Below, in pieces: positions 49,987 through 58,525 of a stretch of DNA of 64,000 nt. Origin of the DNA: Amycolatopsis mediterranei (GTDB lineage Bacteria > Actinomycetota > Actinomycetes > Mycobacteriales > Pseudonocardiaceae); NCBI RefSeq assembly GCF_026017845.1, contig NZ_CP100416.1:6866326-6930325 (forward strand). The letters are read 5' to 3'. The notes beneath the pieces are model-generated. The model did not search any database. It was not told the DNA's origin and worked only from the letters and a program-made list of their open reading frames with translations. A program made the position numbers and the translations under genes. The stretch's first letter is position 1. Each line of letters starts with the position of its first letter.

Positions 49987-50593
49987 CGTACCGCGTCAGC
50001 ATCGCGACCATCTCGTCCTCGAGCCGCCGGGCGTCGGTCGGGTCGGGCTCGGCCAGCAGGTCGTGGACGGCCAGCTCGACCGTGGCGAAGATCAGGCGGG
50101 CCGCCGTGGCGGTGTCGGCCACGTGGACCTCGGGGTGCCCCTCCAGGAGGACGCGGGTGTGGTCGACCATGGTCCGCTTCAGCCCGTCGAGCCGCTCGAT
50201 CAGCTCGTTCGACCGCGGGGCCTGCTCCCGCAGCATGCGCAGCAGGTGGGGGTCGTCGAGGTGGGCTTCGACCGCGAGCCGGACGAAGACGCGGAAGACC
50301 TCTTCGATCGGACCGGGCAGCGGGCCGGCCAGGAGCTTCGCCAGGGCCGCCGTACCGTCGTCGAGGTGCCGGGTCAGCAGTTCGGCGAGGATCGCGTCCT
50401 TGTTCGGGAAGTACTGGTACAGCGAGCCGATCGAGATGCCGGCGCGCTCGGCGATGCGGTTGGTGGTGCCGGCCGAGTAGCCGTGGTCGGCGAAAACGTG
50501 AGCAGCCGCCGTCAGGATCCGCTGCCGGGTCAGCTCGGCGCGCACCTGACGCGGCTGTTTACGTGGCTGGATGCGGCGCTGGTCCGACGGCAC
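49976..50593 (-). CDS. TetR-family regulator
   Basis: A 205-residue TetR regulator with the DNA-binding region in residues about 20-65 (TRQRILTAAAHVFADHGYSAGTTNRIAERAGISIGSLYQYFPNKDAILAELL) and a helical ligand domain (C-terminal TetR_C type). GTG start at 50593. It is divergent from the flavoprotein/reductase pair, separated by 56 bp with an A/T-rich core (GTTTGCTCATAATTG), so it most likely represses that pair. Confidence 0.88.
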   Translation of the reverse strand: MPSDQRRIQPRKQPRQVRAELTRQRILTAAAHVFADHGYSAGTTNRIAERAGISIGSLYQYFPNKDAILAELLTRHLDDGTAALAKLLAGPLPGPIEEVFRVFVRLAVEAHLDDPHLLRMLREQAPRSNELIERLDGLKRTMVDHTRVLLEGHPEVHVADTATAARLIFATVELAVHDLLAEPDPTDARRLEDEMVAMLTRYVRG

Positions 50594-50649
50594 GGCTTCC
50601 CCCGGGAAAGCGAGTAGTCAAGATCTGAATGTTTGCTCATAATTGTGCC

Positions 50650-51270
50650 ATGACCAGCACAAATACGCTGCATCACGTCTCCCCCGCCGAGGTGCGGGCC
50701 CGGCTGGGCGAGCCGGAGGCGATGATCAAGGCCAAGATCGGCGACCGCATCGACCAGTACGCCCGCCACTTCATCGCGCTCTCGCCGTTCCTGACGCTGG
50801 CGACCGCGGACGCGGCGGGCCGCGCCGACTGCTCGCCCCGCGGCGACTACCCCGGCTTCGTCAAGGTCCTCGACGAGCGCACGCTCGCGCTGCCCGACCG
50901 GCTCGGCAACAAGATCGCCGACTCGTTCCGCAACATCGCCGAGAACGACGGCGTCGGCCTGCTGTTCTTCGTCCCCGGCATGCGGGAAACCCTGCGGGTC
51001 AACGGAAGCGCGTACGTGACCGACGACCCGGACGTGCTCGCCCGGATGCGCACCGAGGCGAAGGCGCCGATGCTGGCGGTCGTCGTCGACGTCGCCGAGG
51101 TGTACTTCCACTGCGGCCGCGCGCTGATCCGGTCGCGCCTGTGGGACCCGGCGAGCCAGGCGCTGGCGGCGGAACTGCCGTCGGCCGCCGAGATGGCCGC
51201 CGAGAAGATGAACGTCGACCCGGCGCTGTTCGAGCAGCTCCTCGAAGACGGCTACCGGAAGCTGTACTGA
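50650..51270 (+). CDS. PPOX-type FMN-binding flavoprotein (MSMEG_1061-like)
   Basis: A 206-residue split-barrel flavoprotein. Conserved parts are FIALSPFLTLATADAAGRADCSPRGDYPGFVKVLDERTLALPDRLGNKIADSFRNI, LLFFVPGMRETLRVNGSAYVT and VYFHCGRALIRSRLWDP, as in the MSMEG_1061 family of FMN- or F420-type oxidoreductases. Function is unknown. One base separates its stop from the start of the 2Fe-2S reductase gene, so they form a redox pair under the divergent TetR regulator. Confidence 0.85.
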   Translation: MTSTNTLHHVSPAEVRARLGEPEAMIKAKIGDRIDQYARHFIALSPFLTLATADAAGRADCSPRGDYPGFVKVLDERTLALPDRLGNKIADSFRNIAENDGVGLLFFVPGMRETLRVNGSAYVTDDPDVLARMRTEAKAPMLAVVVDVAEVYFHCGRALIRSRLWDPASQALAAELPSAAEMAAEKMNVDPALFEQLLEDGYRKLY

Positions 51271-51271
51271 C

Positions 51272-52153
51272 GTGCCCGAACTGCAGAAAACCATCCTGGA
51301 CCACGTCGAGCACGTCACCGACGACGTCGTCTCCCTGGTCCTGCGCGGTGACGACGGCCCGCTGGCCCCGTGGGAGCCGGGCGCGCACATCGACCTGGAG
51401 CTGCCGAACTGGCTGACGCGCCAGTACTCGCTGTGCGGCGACCCCGGCGACCTGTCGGCCTACCGCATCGCGGTCCGCCACGACCCGCTGAGCCGCGGTG
51501 GCTCCGAATACATCCACCTGTTCCTGCAGCCGGGCCGGACGCTCTCGGTTTCGTTGCCCCGCAACCACTTCCCACTGCTCCCGGCCGCGGAGTACCTGTT
51601 CGTGGCGGGCGGGATCGGGATCACGCCGATCGTGCCGATGCTGCGGTCCGCCGTCGCTTCCGGTGCCGCGGTCACGCTCGTGTACGCGGGCCGGTCCCGG
51701 CCGTTCGCCGCGGAACTCACCTCGCTTTACGGAGATCGCGTGCGGCTCGCGCGCCCCGATTTCGCGGCCCTGGCCGAGGAATTCCCGGCCGCGGAGGTGT
51801 ATTGCTGCGGCCCGGCGTCGATGGTGGACGCGGCCGAGGCGGTGTTCCCCGGGGTGCACACCGAGCGGTTCGAGCCCACCCGGCGGACGTTCGGGCCGGA
51901 CACCGCGTTCGAGGTCGTGTGCGCCCGTTCCGGGGGCACGATCCAGGTCCCGGCGGACGAGTCGCTGCTCGACGCGCTGAACCACGCCGGACGCCCGGTG
52001 CCGTCCGCGTGCCGGGAAGGGGTCTGCGGCAGCTGCGAGGTCACGGTCGTCGAGGGGGAACCCGAGCACCGCGACGACATCGGCGCCGCCGCGGGCCGGA
52101 TGTACCCGTGCGTGTCCCGCGCGCGGTCATCGCGGCTCGTGCTGGACCTCTGA
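51272..52153 (+). CDS. PDR/VanB-type 2Fe-2S flavin oxidoreductase
   Basis: A 293-residue phthalate-dioxygenase-reductase-like protein. The FMN domain has RQYSLCGDPGD and the NAD domain VAGGIGITPIVPML and YCCGPASMV. The C-terminal plant-type [2Fe-2S] domain is intact: CREGVCGSCEVTVVEG and MYPCVSRA supply four Cys. It should pass electrons from NAD(P)H to an oxygenase; none is adjacent, and the flavoprotein upstream is the obvious partner. The 3' end overlaps the convergent DUF4184 gene by 27 bp. Confidence 0.9.
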   Translation: MPELQKTILDHVEHVTDDVVSLVLRGDDGPLAPWEPGAHIDLELPNWLTRQYSLCGDPGDLSAYRIAVRHDPLSRGGSEYIHLFLQPGRTLSVSLPRNHFPLLPAAEYLFVAGGIGITPIVPMLRSAVASGAAVTLVYAGRSRPFAAELTSLYGDRVRLARPDFAALAEEFPAAEVYCCGPASMVDAAEAVFPGVHTERFEPTRRTFGPDTAFEVVCARSGGTIQVPADESLLDALNHAGRPVPSACREGVCGSCEVTVVEGEPEHRDDIGAAAGRMYPCVSRARSSRLVLDL

Positions 52154-52864
52154 TCGGATCAGCGGCCACGCGACGACGTAGCAGGCCGCCGCGACGAAGC
52201 CGCCGCGGACCGCGCCGATCAGCAGGCACCTCACCCAGTCGTAGCCACTGACCCGGCTCACCGGGTCCGTCAGCCCGAGCAGCGCTCCCACCACCAGCCC
52301 CGCGCCGAGCCCGGCCGCCACCACCGTCCGGCCGGTGCGGGGCAGCGCCGGCCACGCCCGCTCGGCCCGCGGTGCCCGGCGGTACCAGCGCACGACAAGT
52401 ACCGCGAGCAGCACCAGGCCACCGGTCGACGACACGTACCCGATGACGTTGTACAGCCGGTGCGGGCCGGCGACGGAGACCCGCAGCCACGCCCAGTGCC
52501 GCACGGCGAAGCCGCCGGTGTGAGTGAAGGCGTCCCAGAGCAGGTGGGTCGCCGCTCCCACGAGGACCGAGACCACCGAGCCGAGCCACGGGACGCGGCC
52601 GGCCGGGCGGGGCACCCGCTCCCGCCAGCCGGCCGGCCCGAACGCCAGGACCGGCGCGAGAACCGCGTACCCGGCCGCCACCAGCGCCAGCCCGAGCAGC
52701 AGGTCCACGCTCACCAGGCCGGCGGGTTCGTGGGTCAGGGCGCCACCCGGGATGGGCACGTAGTAGGCGACGTCGGGCGCGAGCGAACCCGCGACCAGGC
52801 CGGGCAGCCACAGCCACCGGGCCAGCGGCACCACGGCGGCCGGGTGCGCGAAGGTGAAGGGCAA
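52127..52864 (-). CDS. DUF4184 integral membrane protein
   Basis: A 245-residue membrane protein with about five to six helices. The start MPFTFAHPAAVVPLARW and HLLWDAFTHTGGFAVRHW are the hallmarks of DUF4184; His-Asp/His residues resemble LexA-type metal-dependent membrane hydrolases (YdjM-like). No activity is known. It is monocistronic, with 82 bp to the divergent AraC gene. Confidence 0.85.
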   Translation of the reverse strand: MPFTFAHPAAVVPLARWLWLPGLVAGSLAPDVAYYVPIPGGALTHEPAGLVSVDLLLGLALVAAGYAVLAPVLAFGPAGWRERVPRPAGRVPWLGSVVSVLVGAATHLLWDAFTHTGGFAVRHWAWLRVSVAGPHRLYNVIGYVSSTGGLVLLAVLVVRWYRRAPRAERAWPALPRTGRTVVAAGLGAGLVVGALLGLTDPVSRVSGYDWVRCLLIGAVRGGFVAAACYVVAWPLIRSEVQHEPR

Positions 52865-52946
52865 CGGACTCCCCCGTGTCTGACTGTCCGGGCGCCCAGC
52901 TTAGGGCGGGTACCATCGCGCTCAGCCTCGACGTCGAGGAGGCAGC

Positions 52947-53822
52947 GTGGGCGAACTCGGGCTGGCCGACACCAACGGCATCCTCGCGCTGCCCTGGGTC
53001 CGCCCCGACCGGACCAGCGCCGGCCTCGGCTGGGACCGGGTCTACGTCTCCCGCCAGCGGGAACGTCCCTACCGCGCCGAGTTCGGGGCCGCCCGCAGCC
53101 ACCAGCTGATCCTGCACGTCGACGGCCCGGTCACCGTCCGGCGCGGGGTCGGGACCGCGCGCGAACAGAGCCGGCGGATGCCGGCCGGTGGGCTCTTCCT
53201 GCAGCCGTCGCACGCCGAGCTGTCGGTGGAGCTGGGCGGGGAGCTCGACACCGTGCACGTCTACCTCGCCGACGACGCCGTGCAGGACGCCGCCGGCGAG
53301 CACGCGCCCGTGCGGCTCGCCGAGGAGCTCGGCAGCCACGATCCGCTGCTCGAACAGCTCGTGCTCGGCCTCGACGGGGTCGTCCGCGACTGGGAGCCGG
53401 GCGCCCGCACCTACGCCGACCAGCTCGGCGCGCTCGTGGCGGCCCAGCTCGTGCGCCGGCACCGGGCCGGGCGTGTCCCCGAGCCCGAGCCCGCCCGCGG
53501 CCTGTCCGACCGCCAGTTCGCGCGGGTCCGCGACCTGATGGCCGAACGGCTGGCCGAGCCGGTGCCGCTGGCCGACCTGGCCGCGCTCGCCGGGCTGAGC
53601 GTCAGCCAGTTCTCCCGCCGGTTCAAGGCCCGCACCGGCTTGCCGCCGCACCGCTACCTGCTGCGGCTGCGCGTCGAACAGGCCGGGCTGCTGCTGCGCA
53701 CGGGCGACGACCCGATCGCCGAGATCGCCGTGCGCTGCGGGTTTTCCCACCAGGAGCACCTCACGCGGGTGCTGCGCGCCCAGCTCGGCACCACACCGGC
53801 CGCCCTGCGCCGCTCCGGCTGA
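52947..53822 (+). CDS. AraC-family regulator of the hydroxyquinol genes
   Basis: A 291-residue AraC regulator. The N-terminal cupin-like sensor (residues about 15-130) precedes the double helix-turn-helix (about 195-290: MAERLAEPVPLADLAALAGLSVSQFSRRFKARTGLPPHRYLL and IAEIAVRCGFSHQEHLTRVLRAQLGTTPAALRR). GAGGAGG precedes the GTG start. The gene lies 75 bp upstream of the fused hydroxyquinol enzyme on the same strand and is the probable activator of that operon. Confidence 0.9.
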   Translation: MGELGLADTNGILALPWVRPDRTSAGLGWDRVYVSRQRERPYRAEFGAARSHQLILHVDGPVTVRRGVGTAREQSRRMPAGGLFLQPSHAELSVELGGELDTVHVYLADDAVQDAAGEHAPVRLAEELGSHDPLLEQLVLGLDGVVRDWEPGARTYADQLGALVAAQLVRRHRAGRVPEPEPARGLSDRQFARVRDLMAERLAEPVPLADLAALAGLSVSQFSRRFKARTGLPPHRYLLRLRVEQAGLLLRTGDDPIAEIAVRCGFSHQEHLTRVLRAQLGTTPAALRRSG

Positions 53823-53897
53823 ACAACGCGCGTTTCGTGCTGTTGCACGGCTCGAACGTGCAGGACCGGGCGCCTTTGCGGCTTGATACTGCCTCGC

Positions 53898-55643
53898 ATG
53901 ACCTCGTTCAGCTACGCCGCGAACCCCGTCCGGGTGGTCTTCGGCTCGCTCGACACCCTCGGCGCGGAGGCCGATCGCCTCGGGCTCGGCCGCGTTCTGC
54001 TGATCGGCCGTCCGCGCCACGGCGACCGGGCCGCGGCGGCGCTCGGCCCCCGGCTGGCCGCGCGCTTCGAAGACGCCACCATGCACACCCCGGTCGACGT
54101 CACCGAGCGCGCGCTCAAGGTCGTCGCCGAGCACGACGTCGACGGCGTCGTCGCGATCGGCGGCGGCTCGGCGACGGGCTTGGCCAAGGCCATCGCGCTG
54201 CGGACGGACCTGCCGCAGCTGATCGTCCCGACGACGTACGCGGGTTCCGAACTGACGTCGGTCCTCGGCGAGACCGCCGACGGCCGCAAGACCACCCGGC
54301 GGACCCCGGCGGTCCGGCCGGAGACCGTCCTCTACGACGTCGGACTCACCCTCGAGCTGCCGGTCCCCGTCTCGGCGGCGAGCGGGCTCAACGCGCTCGC
54401 CCACGCCGTCGAAGCGCGCTACGCCCCGGACGCCAACCCGATGACCGACCTGCTCGCCGCGGAAGCGACGAAGCGGCTCATGGCCGCCCTGCCGCGGATC
54501 GCGGCCGATCCGTCCGATGTGGACGCCCGCACCGACGCGCTGCGCGGTGCGTGGCTCGCGGGGACGTGCCTCGACACGGTGAAAATGGGCCTGCACCACC
54601 GGCTCTGCCACCACCTGGGCGGCAAGTTCGGCCTGCCGCACGCCGAAACCCACGCCGTCCTGCTCCCGTACGTCATGGCGCACCAGGGGCTCGACGACGC
54701 GGACGACGTCTTCGAGCTCGCCGCGTCCCTGCCGATCCCGCATTCGCTGGCCGAGCTGGGTCTCACCGAAGCCGACATCGAGGGCGAGCCGGATTTGCTG
54801 CGTCAGGCGTTGCACGGCACGCGCCCGGCCGCGCGCCCCAGCCTCAAGGCGCTCACGAAACAGGTGGTCGACAGCTTCGCCGGGGCGCCGGACCGGGTGC
54901 GCCTGCTGCTGACCGAGCTGGTCGAGACGCTGCACGGGTACGCGATCCGCACCGACCTCACCCAGGACGAGTGGGAGTACGCGATCGGCTTCCTGACCCG
55001 CGCCGGGCACATCACCACCGACACGCGGCAGGAGTTCATCCTGCTGTCGGACACCCTCGGCGTGTCGAGCGTGGTCGACGTCCTGACCAACTCACGGACG
55101 CCGGACACGACGCCGTCGGCCGTCCTCGGCCCGTTCTACGTGGACGGCCCGCCGGAGACCCCACAGGGCGCCGACCTCGCCGCGGGTCTGTCCGGCACTC
55201 CGTTGTGGACGGACATCCGGGTGGTGGACACCGCGGACGTGCCGGTGGCGGACGCGATCGTCGACGTCTGGCAGTCCAATGAGGACGGTTTCTACGACGT
55301 CCAGCTGCCCGACGTCGACGGTCCGGTGCTGCGCGCACGGTTCCGCACCGACGCCGAAGGACGGCTGCGCTTCCGGACGATCGTGCCGAGCGCGTACCCG
55401 ATCCCGGCCGACGGCCCGGTCGGACAACTGCTCGACGCCGTCGGGCGGCACCCCTACCGGGCACCGCACCTGCACTTCATGATCGCCAAACCCGGCTACC
55501 GCACGCTGATCACGCAGCTGTTCGTCGCCGGTGGGGACTACCTCGACTCGGACACCGTGTTCGGCGTCAAGGACGGCCTGATCGCCGACTTCGCCGGAGG
55601 CCGGCTCGACTTCACCTTCCGGATCTCAGGGAGCAGCGCGTGA
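53898..55643 (+). CDS. Maleylacetate reductase - hydroxyquinol 1,2-dioxygenase fusion
   Basis: A 581-residue fusion. Residues about 1-310 are an iron-type alcohol dehydrogenase of the maleylacetate reductase kind (AIGGGSATGLAKAIALRT, VPTTYAGSELTSVLGE, HHRLCHHLGGKFGLPHAETHAV), some 45 residues shorter than separate enzymes. Residues about 315-581 are an intradiol dioxygenase with Fe3+ ligands Tyr466, Tyr500, His524 and His526 (RAPHLHF). Together they turn hydroxyquinol into maleylacetate and then 3-oxoadipate. ATG 53898 precedes the conserved start; an upstream TTG adds five residues only. It overlaps the hydroxylase gene by 4 bp. Confidence 0.92.
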   Translation: MTSFSYAANPVRVVFGSLDTLGAEADRLGLGRVLLIGRPRHGDRAAAALGPRLAARFEDATMHTPVDVTERALKVVAEHDVDGVVAIGGGSATGLAKAIALRTDLPQLIVPTTYAGSELTSVLGETADGRKTTRRTPAVRPETVLYDVGLTLELPVPVSAASGLNALAHAVEARYAPDANPMTDLLAAEATKRLMAALPRIAADPSDVDARTDALRGAWLAGTCLDTVKMGLHHRLCHHLGGKFGLPHAETHAVLLPYVMAHQGLDDADDVFELAASLPIPHSLAELGLTEADIEGEPDLLRQALHGTRPAARPSLKALTKQVVDSFAGAPDRVRLLLTELVETLHGYAIRTDLTQDEWEYAIGFLTRAGHITTDTRQEFILLSDTLGVSSVVDVLTNSRTPDTTPSAVLGPFYVDGPPETPQGADLAAGLSGTPLWTDIRVVDTADVPVADAIVDVWQSNEDGFYDVQLPDVDGPVLRARFRTDAEGRLRFRTIVPSAYPIPADGPVGQLLDAVGRHPYRAPHLHFMIAKPGYRTLITQLFVAGGDYLDSDTVFGVKDGLIADFAGGRLDFTFRISGSSA

Positions 55644-57382
55644 ACTACGACACCGACGTCATCGTGGTCGGCAGCGGCCCGGCCGGCGGCTCCGCGGCGC
55701 TGCTGCTCGCCACCTACGGCGTGCCCACGGTGCTGGCCACCAAGTACGGCTGGACGGCCAACACGCCCCGCGCCCACATCACCAACCAGCGGACCATGGA
55801 GGTGCTGCGCGACCTCGGCGTCGAGGACAAGGCCCTCGCCGCCGGGACGCCGCCCGAGCTGATGGGCGACACCGTGCTCTGCACGTCGCTGACCGGGCCG
55901 GAGATCGGCCGGATCGCCAGCTGGGGCACCGGCGACCGGTCGGCGTCCGAATACGCCGCCGCCAGCCCGTGCCACATGATCGACCTGCCGCAGACCTACC
56001 TGGAGCCGATCCTGGTGAGCGAAGCCGCCGCGCGGGGCGCGAAACTGCGGCTGGACACGGAGTTCCTTTCCTGCACCCAGGACGATTCCGGGGTCACGGC
56101 CCGCTTCCGCGATCGCGTGCGCGGCGACGAGTTCACGTTGCGCGCCAAGTACCTCGTCGGCGCGGACGGCGCCCGCAGCCGCGTCGCCGAGCAGGCCGGG
56201 CTGCCCATCGCCGGGCAGACCGGCAAGGCGGGCAGCATGAACATCACGTTCACCGCCGACCTCGCGCGGTACGTGGCGCACCGGCCGAGCGTCCTGTACT
56301 GGGTGATGCGGCCGGGCGCGCACCTCGGCGGGATCGGGATGGGCCTGGTCCGGATGGTGCGGCCGTGGAACGAATGGCTGCTGACCTGGGGTTACGACAT
56401 CGCCCAGCCGCCGCCCGATGTCGACGCCGAGGAAGCGACGCGGCTGGTGCGCGACCTGGTCGGCGACCCTTCGCTGGACGTCGAAATCACCTCGACGTCA
56501 CTGTGGACGGTCAACCACAACTACGCGACCGAGTACCGCGCCGGCCGGGTGTTCTGCGCCGGGGACGCTGTGCACCGGCACCCGCCGTCCAACGGGCTGG
56601 GCTCGAACACGTCCATCCAGGACTCCTACAACCTGGCGTGGAAGCTCGCGATGGTGCTGCGCGGCGAGGCGGGCGAGGGGCTGCTGGACAGCTACACCGC
56701 CGAACGGGCGCCGGTCGGCAAGCAGATCGTCGATCGGGCGAACCTCAGCCGCGACCAGTTCGGGCCGATCTTCGCCGCCCTCGGCATCTCCGGCGGCACC
56801 GACGCCGACGGCATCACGGCCGGGCTCGAGACCTGCCTCGCGCCGACGGCCGAGGGAGCGCGGAAACGGCGTGAGCTGGAGCAGGCGATCGAGCTGAAGC
56901 ACTACGAGTTCAACGCGCACGGCGTCGAGCTGGACCAGCGGTACGTCTCGGGCGCGGTGCTGCCCGACGGCGTCCCGCCGGTGCCCGGCCGCGATCCCGA
57001 GCTGTTCCACCGGCCGAGCACCGAGCCGGGGGCGAAGCTGCCGCACGCGTGGCTGGTCGGCGCGCACGGGCGGCGCGTGTCCACTTTGGACCTCGTGGGC
57101 GGCGGCCGCTGGACGCTCCTGACCGGGCTCACCGGCACGCCGTGGCGCGACGCGGCGGCCAAGGCCGGCGCCGAGCTGGGCCTGGACCTGCGGACGGTCC
57201 GCATCGGCGAGCCGGGCGTCCGCGACGCCTACGGCGACTGGTCCCGCCTGAGCGGCATCGACGAGGACGGCTGCCTCCTGATCCGCCCCGACAGCTACGT
57301 CGCCTACCGCCACCCCACGCAGTCCCCCACCCCCACAGAGTCTCTCATCAAGGCCCTTCGCACGCTCCTCGACCGTGATTGA
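55640..57382 (+). CDS. FAD-dependent phenol-type hydroxylase
   Basis: A 580-residue class A flavoprotein monooxygenase. The FAD site is VIVVGSGPAGGSAALLLATYG, with DGARSRVAEQAG and GRVFCAGDAVHRHPPSNGLGSNTSIQDSYNLAWKL, as in 2,4-dichlorophenol 6-monooxygenase and resorcinol hydroxylase. A C-terminal thioredoxin-like domain follows. Context (next enzyme uses hydroxyquinol) suggests it hydroxylates resorcinol or another phenol to hydroxyquinol. GTG overlaps the fusion gene's stop by 4 bp. The stop codon lies within the first unit of a 21-bp repeat. Confidence 0.88.
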   Translation: MNYDTDVIVVGSGPAGGSAALLLATYGVPTVLATKYGWTANTPRAHITNQRTMEVLRDLGVEDKALAAGTPPELMGDTVLCTSLTGPEIGRIASWGTGDRSASEYAAASPCHMIDLPQTYLEPILVSEAAARGAKLRLDTEFLSCTQDDSGVTARFRDRVRGDEFTLRAKYLVGADGARSRVAEQAGLPIAGQTGKAGSMNITFTADLARYVAHRPSVLYWVMRPGAHLGGIGMGLVRMVRPWNEWLLTWGYDIAQPPPDVDAEEATRLVRDLVGDPSLDVEITSTSLWTVNHNYATEYRAGRVFCAGDAVHRHPPSNGLGSNTSIQDSYNLAWKLAMVLRGEAGEGLLDSYTAERAPVGKQIVDRANLSRDQFGPIFAALGISGGTDADGITAGLETCLAPTAEGARKRRELEQAIELKHYEFNAHGVELDQRYVSGAVLPDGVPPVPGRDPELFHRPSTEPGAKLPHAWLVGAHGRRVSTLDLVGGGRWTLLTGLTGTPWRDAAAKAGAELGLDLRTVRIGEPGVRDAYGDWSRLSGIDEDGCLLIRPDSYVAYRHPTQSPTPTESLIKALRTLLDRD

Positions 57383-57521
57383 GGAGTCGACACGCGTGAT
57401 GAGAAGGTCAACTCGCGTGATTGGAGCGACGACACGGCGAACCGGCCGCGGCAGCTCGTGTCGACCCTTCAATCACGCGTGTCGGCCTCTCAATCACGCG
57501 AGTCGACCCTTCGATCCCGCG
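57372..57521. repeat. Inverted array of 21-bp repeat units
   Basis: Three minus-oriented units (CGCGTGATTG-type) start at 57372, 57393 and 57414; three plus-oriented units (CAATCACGCG, last one CGATCCCGCG) start at 57470, 57491 and 57512. Each triplet has a 21-bp period and the two halves can pair as a long hairpin. The element fills the whole convergent gap, from the hydroxylase stop to 3 bp before the cyclophilin stop. Same unit as at 31276-31401. Confidence 0.88.
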
Positions 57522-57523
57522 AG

Positions 57524-58447
57524 TCACGGGGTCGTGGTGACGTGGTTGAAGGTCACCGGAGTGTTCGGGGGACCGCTGCCGTCGCCGATGGCCGGCTTCG
57601 ACCGGTCGATCCCGCCGCGGGCGACCCGATCGAGGATCTCCAGGCCGGCGTCGTCGATGCTGCCGAACACCGTGTACTCGGGCGGGATGGTGGTCTCGCC
57701 GAAGACCAGGAAGAACTGGGAACCGCCGGAGTCCGGAGCGGACGTCTTCGCCATCGCGACGACGCCGCGGCCGTAGGTCAGCTCGGGGAACAGCTCGTCG
57801 CGGATCGTGTAGCCCGGGCCGCCGGTGCCGTCGCCGACGGGGTCGCCGCACTGGAGCATCTGCAGGCCCGTGGTCACCGAAAGCCGGTGGCACGACGTGC
57901 CGTCGTAGAAGCCCTGCTTCGCCAGGCTCAGGAAGTTCACCACGGTGCACGGCGCCAGCGCGCGGTCCAGGGTGAGGCCGAGGTCGCCCGCGGTCGTCGC
58001 CAGCCGCACGCCGGCCGTCCCGGTCGACGGCGCCGGCCCGTCGGGCGGCAGCGCGACCTTCTTCGGTGCCGGTGAGGTGGAGTCCGGGGTGAACGCGCAC
58101 GTCACCGGGTCGGCCAGCGGCTTCGTCCGCTTCGGCATCGGAGCCCGTCCACCCGGCAGGGTCACCGGGGTGCTCGGCGACGTAGGCGTCGGCGTCGGCG
58201 GCACGACCGTCGCCGACATGGCGGGCCAGCGCCCCGGCGCGACGTCCCCCCGCCCGTCCGGCTCGCGCAGGAACCCGGGATAACCCCAGGCCACGAAGGC
58301 CAGCACCATCAGGATGACGACCCCGACCGACCCGACGATCAGCACCACGGCGGCCGGGGACGTCCGCTTCGGCGGCACCGGTGGCTGCCACTGCGGGTAG
58401 TGGTACGGCGGCCCGCCCGGCCCGGGCCTGCCGTCCGGCTCGCTCAT
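57524..58447 (-). CDS. Membrane-anchored cyclophilin-type peptidyl-prolyl isomerase
   Basis: A 307-residue protein. A Pro/Gly-rich cytoplasmic head (residues 1-30) precedes one membrane helix (about 34-58), a Pro/Thr linker, and a cyclophilin domain (about 150-305) with TSCHRLSV, FPELTYGRGVVAMAK and GSQFFLVFGETTIPPEYTVFG. Active-site Arg and the QFF motif are kept. It probably folds exported proteins at the membrane. ATG 58447 has GGGGAG upstream; the longer frame begins nine codons earlier. Confidence 0.9.
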   Translation of the reverse strand: MSEPDGRPGPGGPPYHYPQWQPPVPPKRTSPAAVVLIVGSVGVVILMVLAFVAWGYPGFLREPDGRGDVAPGRWPAMSATVVPPTPTPTSPSTPVTLPGGRAPMPKRTKPLADPVTCAFTPDSTSPAPKKVALPPDGPAPSTGTAGVRLATTAGDLGLTLDRALAPCTVVNFLSLAKQGFYDGTSCHRLSVTTGLQMLQCGDPVGDGTGGPGYTIRDELFPELTYGRGVVAMAKTSAPDSGGSQFFLVFGETTIPPEYTVFGSIDDAGLEILDRVARGGIDRSKPAIGDGSGPPNTPVTFNHVTTTP

Positions 58448-58525
58448 CCGCGCTCCCCTCGTCGGAGAGCCCATTCTGCCGTGCGGGCCGGCTTCCCGGG
58501 CGTGAACCCGGAAAGCCGGCTCAGC

